From Candidatus Gallibacteroides avistercoris (GTDB lineage Bacteria > Bacteroidota > Bacteroidia > Bacteroidales > CHK158-818): 5,979 nt of DNA. This document shows, one piece after another, positions 1 to 5,557 of this stretch. A program made the position numbers and the translations under genes. The stretch covers positions 1-5,979 of the forward strand of contig DVNA01000076.1 of NCBI GenBank assembly GCA_018714665.1, read 5' to 3'. Position 1 is the stretch's first letter. Each line of letters opens with the position of its first letter. The notes under the pieces are model-generated. The model made no database searches, had not been told where the DNA came from, and saw only the letters and a list, made by a program, of their open reading frames with translations.

Positions 1-56
1 AGAGGGAGAGAGAATCTGACTGGTTCTACACACACTGGGCCATGAAAAGCACGACC

Positions 57-90
57 ATAGAGTTACTCGATTGCCTCCGAGTAACTCTAT
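57..90. repeat. Perfect 13-bp inverted repeat, possible weak terminator
   Basis: The arms ATAGAGTTACTCG (57-69) and CGAGTAACTCTAT (78-90) are exact reverse complements around an 8-nt loop. The plus-strand continuation CTATTTATCC is only moderately T-rich, and the minus-strand side has no T-run, so terminator function is uncertain on either strand. Its position before a second hairpin with a true T-run suggests a tandem termination region for a transcript entering from the left. A protein-binding palindrome is an alternative. Confidence 0.6.
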
Positions 91-134
91 TTATCCTGCA
101 ATTCCAAAATACCCGAGGTATCGCCATAAACCCG

Positions 135-179
135 ACTTGCGATTACATTCCCTATTTTACAGTAATCGCAAGTTTTTTT
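135..179 (+). terminator. Rho-independent terminator (12-bp stem, T7 tail)
   Basis: ACTTGCGATTAC (135-146) pairs perfectly with GTAATCGCAAGT (162-173) around a 15-nt loop. The second arm runs directly into seven T (173-179). Perfect stem plus T-tract on the plus strand is the classic intrinsic terminator layout. The stem is only moderately GC-rich and the loop is long, so efficiency may be modest. It would end a plus-strand transcript from left of the window and insulate the downstream DUF4886 gene. No gene it serves is visible here. Confidence 0.65.
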
Positions 180-220
180 CAATTCCCTGTTCCTTTCTTT
201 TCCCTTTATTAAAAATTATC

Positions 221-228
221 TACCTTTA
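221..228 (+). promoter_or_regulatory. Candidate Bacteroidota -7 promoter element for the DUF4886 gene
   Basis: TACCTTTA matches the Bacteroidota sigma-ABfr -7 consensus TAnnTTTG at all but the last base. It follows an A/T-rich stretch and lies 24 bp upstream of the ATG. No clear TTTG -33 element sits at the expected distance; only pyrimidine-rich sequence (CTTT, near 197-200) is there. It would give a short leader. The bases before the ATG (ACCAAACAAA) are A-rich without a Shine-Dalgarno sequence, which is usual in this phylum. Confidence 0.45.
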
Positions 229-251
229 CACCTGCTTAAATACCAAACAAA

Positions 252-1091
252 ATGATTCGTTTATTTCTATTTTTAACACTGTTCCTATCGGTCGTATGTA
301 CAGATGCTCGGATAAAAGGCGATACGATCAAGATTCTGGCTGTTGGTAACAGTTTTTCCGAAGACGGCGTAGCCTATTTGGACGAAATAGCCGCGGCGGC
401 GGGAGTACCCATCGTCATCGGAAACCTCTATATCGGAGGGTGTTCCTTGCAACGGCACTGGGAAAACATTGCCGGAGACCGCCATCACTATGTATATCAG
501 AAAAACAAGAACAACCAATATACCAGTACTGGCAAATACTCCCTGTTGGAAGGTCTCACCGACGAGGACTGGGACTACATCACCGTCCAGCAAGTAAGCC
601 AGGATGCCGGGATGTTACCCACCTATTACCCCTACATCCAGGACATACTGGCCTACCTGAAAAACTATGCCACCAATCCGGAGGTACAGTTTGCTTTCCA
701 GCAAACGTGGGCCTATGCCCAAAGCTCCACCCACGGAGGATTCAAAAACTACGGAAAAGACCAACAGAAAATGTACCAAAGCATCGTGCAAACGACGCAG
801 GAGGTGATTCAGAGAGAAAACATCCCCCTGGTCATTCCCTCAGGGACAGCCATACAGAACCTGAGAGCAGTAGTGGGCGACACACTCTGCCGCGACGGAT
901 ACCACCTCTCGTATGCCCTGGGACGTTATACCGCCGCTTGTGTATGGTTTGAAACCCTTTGCCAAAAGAGTGTCATCGGAAACCCGTTCTTCCCCAAAGG
1001 AATCTCCGAGCAGGTAGCCCGGGAGGCTCAAAAAGCAGCCCACGCAGCCGTAAGACACCCCTACCGGATTACTGAAAAGAAAAAACGTTAA
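252..1091 (+). CDS. DUF4886 family secreted SGNH-hydrolase-like protein
   Basis: A 279-residue protein resembling the DUF4886 family, an SGNH/GDSL-hydrolase-like group common in Bacteroidales; substrates are not established. Residues 1-19 form a signal peptide: a hydrophobic run (LFLFLTLFLSVV), then TDA, a plausible signal peptidase I site. Cys16 is a poor lipobox because Val precedes it, so export to the periplasm or outside is likelier than lipidation. SGNH-like blocks are visible: G32-N33-S34-F35-S36 (Ser34 the putative nucleophile), the G62-G63 turn, Q113-Q114 in the third block, and D215-G216-Y217-H218 near the C-terminus with Asp215 and His218 completing a possible triad. The C-terminus is basic (EKKKR). 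The ATG at 252 is chosen because it gives the complete signal peptide and follows a promoter-like element. It stands alone and converges on the lysine-exporter genes. An esterase or carbohydrate-deacetylating role is possible but is inference. Confidence 0.85.
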   Translation: MIRLFLFLTLFLSVVCTDARIKGDTIKILAVGNSFSEDGVAYLDEIAAAAGVPIVIGNLYIGGCSLQRHWENIAGDRHHYVYQKNKNNQYTSTGKYSLLEGLTDEDWDYITVQQVSQDAGMLPTYYPYIQDILAYLKNYATNPEVQFAFQQTWAYAQSSTHGGFKNYGKDQQKMYQSIVQTTQEVIQRENIPLVIPSGTAIQNLRAVVGDTLCRDGYHLSYALGRYTAACVWFETLCQKSVIGNPFFPKGISEQVAREAQKAAHAAVRHPYRITEKKKR

Positions 1092-1201
1092 AAATCATCC
1101 GGACTCGGACAAGAGGAGCCTATTCAAAAGACCGGAGACAAGGACGGGGGGGAGGAGAGATAAAGGAAGGAAAACAAGGAGAAAGGGAATAGCGGTTGCT
1201 C
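1092..1201 (-). terminator. C/U-rich convergent gap, possible Rho-dependent termination zone
   Basis: This gap separates two convergent genes. No stem followed by a T-run is found on either strand; the best pairing is 5 bp (TCCGG near 1099, CCGGA near 1132). Bases 1141-1190 are purine on the plus strand at all but four positions (C1145, T1161, C1175, T1190) and include seven consecutive G at 1146-1152. The minus-strand transcript leaving the exporter genes is therefore C/U-rich and mostly free of long G runs, as known for Rho-loading (rut) regions. The terminator assignment is inference. Confidence 0.25.
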
Positions 1202-1807
1202 TCAAAAAAGATAGAGCAAGGATAATATTACCGGGACAGACATATCTACCACTACCCCGTGAAAAATAGAAATAACCACAAAACTCTCACCCGCATAACG
1301 GGTTATAATCGGTAGCGAGGTGTCCATCGATGTAGCTCCGGCAGACGATATGGGAGCCAACTTGCCAAAATACCTGACCAAAAAAGGAGTAAACAACAAA
1401 GTAAACAATTCCCGCAACAGATTTGCCACCAACGCCATCGTCCCAATGTCGGCTCCGGCAAGCTCTTTCAAGAAAACAGCCGACAAACTGTAATAACCGA
1501 ATCCCGCACCGATAGCCACCGTCTCACGGAGAGAGATGCCGTCCAGGCACAATCCCAACAGAAAACAAAACAACAGCGTTCCCACGATGGTAGCTACCGG
1601 CACCCACAATACTTTCATGCGATATTGTCGCAAAGGGATGTACAAAGACTTGATATCCGCACCAATAGACATCCCGACAAGAAACATCAACAAAAAAAGG
1701 ATATAGATACTGTAATCCGTCTCCAACAAAAGATCAGGCAAATAATGGAAACGGGCCACAAGTACGCCTAGAATAAACGAAAGCAAAATGATCAAACTCG
1801 ACTTCAT
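1202..1807 (-). CDS. lysO: LysO family L-lysine exporter, C-terminal chain of a split gene
   Basis: This 201-residue membrane protein corresponds to the C-terminal two thirds of LysO (E. coli YbjE, 299 aa, DUF340), an inner-membrane exporter of L-lysine and the analogue thialysine. Hydrophobic segments lie near residues 4-20, 33-50, 67-88, 98-113, 121-144 and 176-200. Family signatures are GFGYYSLS (102-109), RELF (132-135), GATSMD (157-162) and HG (183-184). Glu133 and Asp162 align with the intramembrane acidic pair known to be essential in E. coli LysO (Glu233, Asp261), so the transport core appears intact. The ATG at 1807 lies 2 nt after the TAG of the N-terminal chain, with no good ribosome site, so translation by reinitiation or coupling is likely. 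The part matching the first three LysO helices is missing here and is found in the preceding gene. Confidence 0.9.
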   Translation of the reverse strand: MKSSLIILLSFILGVLVARFHYLPDLLLETDYSIYILFLLMFLVGMSIGADIKSLYIPLRQYRMKVLWVPVATIVGTLLFCFLLGLCLDGISLRETVAIGAGFGYYSLSAVFLKELAGADIGTMALVANLLRELFTLLFTPFLVRYFGKLAPISSAGATSMDTSLPIITRYAGESFVVISIFHGVVVDMSVPVILSLLYLF

Positions 1808-1809
1808 GG

Positions 1810-2094
1810 CTATTTTCGCTTCTTATCCGAAACAAAGAGATTCCGGTACAACAACCAGGACAGGAAAACGCTTCCGGCGGTTCCTACCAACGAAATGACA
1901 ATGGCCCGTATACCGAGCCCACCCAGGTTATCCATTACCAGATCGTTGCTACCCACCGACAATCCCATGGCAAACAGCAACAGATAGATGACCCACAAAA
2001 TAAGGTGCCGGATGTGCGAAAACAGTTTCCGGCGGTTACGCAACAGATAACCGATACACATTCCGACAACGGTAGTTCCTAAAATCCAAAACAT
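1810..2094 (-). CDS. LysO family L-lysine exporter, N-terminal chain of a split gene
   Basis: A 94-residue protein with three predicted membrane segments (about 3-18, 29-48, 63-84) matching the N-terminal third of LysO. The stretch WVIYLLLFAMGLSVG (34-48) parallels the E. coli segment WMVYLILFFMGISLA. The protein ends in a basic tail (DKKRK) and the TAG is 2 nt from the next ATG, in a different frame. It presumably pairs in the inner membrane with the 201-residue chain; 94 plus 201 residues is close to the 299 of the one-chain E. coli protein. The start is 39 bp after cobC, so it may be cotranscribed with the cobalamin genes; I see no convincing promoter in that A/T-rich gap. A split at this point is, from memory, common in Bacteroidales. 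An inactivating frameshift is the alternative but is less likely because both halves look well conserved. Confidence 0.85.
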   Translation of the reverse strand: MFWILGTTVVGMCIGYLLRNRRKLFSHIRHLILWVIYLLLFAMGLSVGSNDLVMDNLGGLGIRAIVISLVGTAGSVFLSWLLYRNLFVSDKKRK

Positions 2095-2133
2095 ATACCC
2101 GAATAATAAAATAAAACTTTCACAACATTCTCG

Positions 2134-2661
2134 TCAAACGACAATCTTTTTTACCGACCCATACGGCAGCATCGTTGTAAAGACTTGCTCGAAAGTAATC
2201 TCTCCCGTATAGATACGGGCACAGGCAATTACCCCGCCGTGCGTAAAAACAGCTACCTGCCGGTAGGGCAACCGCCGCAACTCATCGAGAAAGGCCGTAA
2301 CTCGCCGGTATTGGTCCATGAACGACTCGCCTCCCTCCGTAGGCGTATCTATCCACTGTTCATACCAGGCCAACAGTTGCGGGCCCGAAAGGTTCTCCCA
2401 ACGTTGCATCTCCCAACGGCCGAAATTCAGCTCCATCAACCGGGCATCGACACGTGCCTCGCCATAGCCGCAAAACCGGGCCAACCGCACACAACGGCTC
2501 AGCGGACTGCTATATACGGCATCGAAACGGCCCGGCTGCAACCGTTCGACAACAACCCCGGCCTCCTGTTCAAAGCTATCTTTTAACGGGACATCGGTCT
2601 GTCCGTAACAAGTCCCCGGCGGAACATCTACTGCCGTATGCCGAATCAAGGTTATCTCCAT
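2134..2661 (-). CDS. cobC: Alpha-ribazole phosphatase (histidine phosphatase family)
   Basis: A 175-residue histidine phosphatase. CobC removes the 5'-phosphate from alpha-ribazole phosphate or adenosylcobalamin 5'-phosphate, completing the lower-ligand branch of cobalamin synthesis. The phosphohistidine motif is L-I-R7-H8-T9, with Thr where many relatives have Gly. Arg56 in SSPLSRC, the acid/base Glu77 in MELNFG and His141 in THGG complete the active-site set. The segment VPPGTCYGQTDVPL (13-26) is typical of the CobC subgroup and argues against a generic phosphoglycerate mutase. The gene overlaps the end of cobS by 10 bp. AGGAGG directly abuts the ATG with no spacer, but the ATG is kept because a later start would cut into the first strand leading to His8. 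Context with cobS, cobT and cobU makes the assignment firm. Confidence 0.93.
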   Translation of the reverse strand: MEITLIRHTAVDVPPGTCYGQTDVPLKDSFEQEAGVVVERLQPGRFDAVYSSPLSRCVRLARFCGYGEARVDARLMELNFGRWEMQRWENLSGPQLLAWYEQWIDTPTEGGESFMDQYRRVTAFLDELRRLPYRQVAVFTHGGVIACARIYTGEITFEQVFTTMLPYGSVKKIVV

Positions 2662-3401
2662 CCTCCTGAATAGATAAAAAGTATCGTTATATAAAAAGAC
2701 AATTCACACAACAGCATAACAGCGCCACAACAATCGCCCGTATATCCTCCTATTTTCCTCTTCAAGAAAATGACCAGCGCCAGGAAAAGAATGACCGGAA
2801 CAGCTATCCCCGGCCAGTAGCGCACAGGGAAAAGGAGAAGTACCGGCAAAAGGGCAAACAACAAGGAGAGCGTCAGCTTCGGCCCCGACATCCGGGCATA
2901 TACCACGCCCGATTTGCTTTGTTCTCGGGCATAGGGCAACAGATTGACAATCATACCGGTTACCCCTTTTGCCAACGGATCGGCCACCAGTAACAACAAG
3001 CAGCGTAATACCAGCGGCAAGGAGGTCAGTAACGACACCGCAAACAGAAAATAAAAGATAAGGGCTATCACCCCGTAGGTACCAATATGCGAATCTTTCA
3101 TAATGGACAAGATTCGCTGGCGGTCGCTGCCTCCACCAAAACCGTCGAAAAAGTCGGCCAAACCGTCCTCATGCAACGCCCCCGTCAGCAACAGCCTTAC
3201 CGAAAGGGCTATCACCACGGCAACGGTTGCCGGAAACAGGTGCGAGGCATAGAAGAGCGCCGCCGCAGAGATGCCTCCGGTTACCCACCCCACCAACGGC
3301 CAATAGGGAATAATCCGGGAAAAGTTCTCTCCCGACACATCCACCCATCGCCACAAAGGAAGACGGGTAAAAAAAACAAATGCAGCCAATACAGATTTCA
3401 T
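2652..3401 (-). CDS. cobS: Adenosylcobinamide-GDP ribazoletransferase (cobalamin synthase)
   Basis: A 249-residue polytopic inner-membrane enzyme of normal family length. CobS joins adenosylcobinamide-GDP (from CobU) to alpha-ribazole or its phosphate (from CobT), releasing GMP. Motifs in order are FTRLP (11-15), the acidic metal-binding block HEDGLADFFDGFGGG (77-91, with Glu78, Asp79, Asp83, Asp86), MKDSHIGTYG (101-110) and GGYTGDCCGA (218-227, with Asp223). Hydrophobic segments occupy most of the remainder (about 33-55, 58-74, 109-130, 178-193, 197-213, 226-244). The ATG at 3401 gives the expected N-terminus (MKSVLAAFVFFTRLP). It follows a 119-bp gap after the DUF3089 gene, the widest in the minus-strand block, where an internal promoter may lie. 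Its end overlaps the cobC start. Confidence 0.96.
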   Translation of the reverse strand: MKSVLAAFVFFTRLPLWRWVDVSGENFSRIIPYWPLVGWVTGGISAAALFYASHLFPATVAVVIALSVRLLLTGALHEDGLADFFDGFGGGSDRQRILSIMKDSHIGTYGVIALIFYFLFAVSLLTSLPLVLRCLLLLVADPLAKGVTGMIVNLLPYAREQSKSGVVYARMSGPKLTLSLLFALLPVLLLFPVRYWPGIAVPVILFLALVIFLKRKIGGYTGDCCGAVMLLCELSFYITILFIYSGGWR

Positions 3402-3458
3402 TTTCAGGTATATTTCAAGTTTTTATCTCCACAACTATATCGTATTATCATCTCTCCA

Positions 3459-3489
3459 CAAAGTACATATAGAGATATACCGGAACAAA
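3459..3489 (-). promoter_or_regulatory. Candidate internal promoter upstream of cobS
   Basis: On the minus strand TTTG (3489-3486) is followed after exactly 20 bp by TACTTTG (3465-3459). This resembles the Bacteroidota -33 TTTG and -7 TAnnTTTG pair with its usual 19-21 bp spacing, but the -7 element is one base short. It lies in the A/T-rich 119-bp gap between the DUF3089 gene and cobS. It could let cobS, cobC and the exporter genes be transcribed apart from cobU and cobT. No hairpin terminator is evident in the gap (3402-3520). Confidence 0.3.
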
Positions 3490-3520
3490 TCCCGAGAATC
3501 CCCCTTCCAGAAAACGCGTA

Positions 3521-4468
3521 TCAATCCGGATAGAGGCGCTCCTTTACATTTTCGGTCAATTGCTCCTGATAGAGGGTCAGTTCAAGCAGATGCAGGTTCC
3601 CTTTCTTGAACAACGACGAGAGGGAGGGCTCATAAGCGGTTCCCGGATCAAGGCCCGTTACCAGCAGGGCTTTCGTTCCGGAATCTATCCTCACCGAAAC
3701 GGTATCGTTGAGGGGAGCCACACGCTCGTCTGTCGCCCAATTTACCGGATTAATCACTGCCACATTGCCTTGGCTTACTACCGGAGAGAGGGCCGAGAGG
3801 TCTGTAACCGAGTTGTAGCAAACCGTTACGCCCCGGTCCGTACGTCCCGTAGCCAATACGAGACGAGGAGATTGGTCCATATCTTCCTGCGTAATGCGGT
3901 ATCCGATGACATAGGCCGCAGCCATCTGGTTAAAATCGTCATCGCTCATGGCCTTCACCAACTCTACGACGCCTTTACCTCCCTGACTGAAACCGGCCAG
4001 CACGAATTTCCGGCCGCCATTGAGGTGTTCCATGTAATAGTCAAACGCGGCTTTTATGTCTGCCATGGTCTGTGGAAAACGTTTCTCCACCACGGCATCG
4101 CCCTCCATCCAGGAGTTCAACGAAATCTGCCGGTAATAGGGGGCAAAAAAGTTGGCACTATCCCCGAATATGGCATCGGCCAGTTCGTACGAAGGGCGCA
4201 TCTGCTCGCGTTGTTGTGCATCGGCAATATCGGCGTAATGGTGTACCTCGCCGGACGAATCTTCCCAATCGAAAATACAAGTGGGCAAGATATAAAATAC
4301 ATCTGCCTTGGAACGATCTACGGCCTTTCCGTTGTCATACCAGGCAGAAGATAACGCATAATCGACCTCCGAACAGGAGCGCTCTTCGGCCTCTTTGCAC
4401 GACACAACCCATAACAGCAATATGGGTAAAAACCATATCGGTTTCATCCTTTTCTGTTTGTGTACCAT
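3521..4468 (-). CDS. DUF3089 family alpha/beta-hydrolase lipoprotein
   Basis: A 315-residue predicted lipoprotein of the DUF3089 family, an alpha/beta-hydrolase-like group of unknown substrate. A signal sequence (hydrophobic 11-22) ends in the lipobox V21-V22-S23-C24. After the cysteine come KEAEE, an acidic stretch resembling the export signal that sends Bacteroidota lipoproteins to the cell surface. Family landmarks are KADVFYILPT (54-63), FFAPYYRQ (107-114), DIKAAFDYY (137-145), the nucleophile elbow GFSQGG (159-164, Ser161) and a C-terminal LHLLE with His293 as a candidate catalytic base. The start is ambiguous: ATG 4468 has an AAGGA about 7 nt upstream, whereas ATG 4447 (Met8) gives a more compact signal peptide. 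The gene sits between cobT (51-bp gap) and cobS (119-bp gap) on the same strand, so coexpression is likely, but no role in cobalamin metabolism is known to me. Confidence 0.85.
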   Translation of the reverse strand: MVHKQKRMKPIWFLPILLLWVVSCKEAEERSCSEVDYALSSAWYDNGKAVDRSKADVFYILPTCIFDWEDSSGEVHHYADIADAQQREQMRPSYELADAIFGDSANFFAPYYRQISLNSWMEGDAVVEKRFPQTMADIKAAFDYYMEHLNGGRKFVLAGFSQGGKGVVELVKAMSDDDFNQMAAAYVIGYRITQEDMDQSPRLVLATGRTDRGVTVCYNSVTDLSALSPVVSQGNVAVINPVNWATDERVAPLNDTVSVRIDSGTKALLVTGLDPGTAYEPSLSSLFKKGNLHLLELTLYQEQLTENVKERLYPD

Positions 4469-4486
4469 AAAGAATCCTTTTTACAA

Positions 4487-4504
4487 CCGGACAGCACCAT
4501 CCGG
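4487..4504 (-). repeat. Small inverted repeat between cobT and the DUF3089 gene
   Basis: CCGGA (4487-4491) and TCCGG (4500-4504) can pair around an 8-nt loop in the 51-bp gap. The transcript continues TTGTAAAAAGG, with no T-run, so this is not a terminator. A minor stem affecting translation of the next gene, or chance, are both possible. Confidence 0.25.
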
Positions 4505-4519
4505 AGCCGTCTCTTTTTC

Positions 4520-5557
4520 TTAAAAATATTTGGTTACCTGTGCGTTATCGAATGTATTCATCTCGTTGATCATGCGTACGGCCGACGCTAAAATGGGATA
4601 GGCGCAGATCGCCCCCGTACCTTCGCCCAGACGCAGACTGAGAGATAGCAAAGGTTTGGCCCCCAGGTAGCGCAACACCCGGGCATGGCCGGCTTCGTCG
4701 CCTTGATGTCCGAATACGGCATACGCCAAAACAGCGGGATACAGCTTGGAGGCGGCCAGGATGCAGTTGGTCATGATGAACCCATCGACCAGAACGACCA
4801 TCCCCAACTCGGCAGCCCGCAACATCCCGCCCACGGCCATGACCATCTCATACCCACCGAAGTAACGCATGACCTCGCAGACATCGCTGCTCCCGGGATA
4901 GCGCTGCAACGCTTCTGCCAGAACCCGCTCCTTGTGAGAAATGCCCGAGGCGTCGAGCCCGCTGCCCGCCCCCACGCAATCGTGCAGGGGGATACCGGTC
5001 AGACAGGTCATCCACATCGAAGAGGCCGAGGTATTGCCTATCCCCATCTCTCCAAAACTGATCACGTTGCACCCCCTCCGGTGGCAATCGGTTACCACGT
5101 CGGCCCCGACCTCGATGGCCCGCTCCATCTCTTCAAGGGTCATGGCCGGCTCGTACAAAAAGTTGCGAGTTCCTTTCCGGATTTTCCGGTTTATCAACCC
5201 CTCTACCGGCGGGAAATCGAAATCTACCCCGGCATCTACCACTTGGAGGGAAAAACCGTGCTGACGGGCCAAAAAGTTGACGCCGGCTCCGCCCGAGAGG
5301 AAATTGGAAATCATCTGGCGGGTAACCTCCTTGGGTGAAAGGCTTACTCCCTCGTCGGCGATGCCGTGGTCGGCGGCAAACACCACGTTGCAAGGCGCCG
5401 TGAGCCGAGGCGTGAGCGTCTGCTGAATCAACCCCACCTGCAACGCCAATTCTTCCAAACGGCCCAACGAACCCTTGGGTTTGGTCAGGTTGTCTATCTT
5501 GTTTTGCAGCCGGTCTGCCAAAGCTCGATCCGGCTCCTCAATCTTGAACTGTCTCAT
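4520..5557 (-). CDS. cobT: Nicotinate-nucleotide--dimethylbenzimidazole phosphoribosyltransferase
   Basis: A 345-residue cytosolic enzyme of normal family length. It transfers phosphoribose from nicotinate mononucleotide to 5,6-dimethylbenzimidazole or a related base, giving alpha-ribazole 5'-phosphate for CobS. Motifs are KPKGSLGRLEELA (26-38), AADHGIADEGVS (61-72), VTRQM (78-82), FGEMGIGNTSASS (168-180, with Glu170), GAGSGLD (196-202) and LRLGEGTGA (308-316). Glu312 aligns with the catalytic base Glu317 of Salmonella CobT. The ATG at 5557 has a purine-rich AGAGGAAG upstream and lies 20 bp inside the end of cobU, in another frame, suggesting translational coupling. No key residue is missing. 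Which lower-ligand base the organism uses cannot be read from this protein alone. Confidence 0.97.
   Translation of the reverse strand: MRQFKIEEPDRALADRLQNKIDNLTKPKGSLGRLEELALQVGLIQQTLTPRLTAPCNVVFAADHGIADEGVSLSPKEVTRQMISNFLSGGAGVNFLARQHGFSLQVVDAGVDFDFPPVEGLINRKIRKGTRNFLYEPAMTLEEMERAIEVGADVVTDCHRRGCNVISFGEMGIGNTSASSMWMTCLTGIPLHDCVGAGSGLDASGISHKERVLAEALQRYPGSSDVCEVMRYFGGYEMVMAVGGMLRAAELGMVVLVDGFIMTNCILAASKLYPAVLAYAVFGHQGDEAGHARVLRYLGAKPLLSLSLRLGEGTGAICAYPILASAVRMINEMNTFDNAQVTKYF

Noticed and set aside
1..45. Plus-strand frame open from the left edge to TGA at 43-45, just before the first hairpin.
   Set aside because: Only 14 residues with no recognisable motif; it could be the end of a gene, but the sequence cannot support a call.
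1202..2094. The exporter pair read as a pseudogene.
   Set aside because: Both halves keep conserved helices and the essential acidic pair with no further stops, so decay is not supported.
3560..4354. Long plus-strand ORF (264 codons) opposite the DUF3089 gene.
   Set aside because: Antisense shadow: the minus-strand frame has a signal peptide and family motifs, while this frame shows no recognisable domain.
4444..4500. Minus-strand 18-residue ORF beginning MVLSGCKKDS, whose TGA overlaps the second candidate ATG of the DUF3089 gene (ATGA).
   Set aside because: The LSGC lipobox look and stop-start overlap are striking, but it lacks a hydrophobic segment and a ribosome site, so chance or a minor leader peptide is likelier than a real lipoprotein.
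4685..5338. Long plus-strand ORF (217 codons) opposite cobT.
   Set aside because: Antisense to a fully conserved CobT; rich in His, Pro and Gly as expected for a shadow frame.
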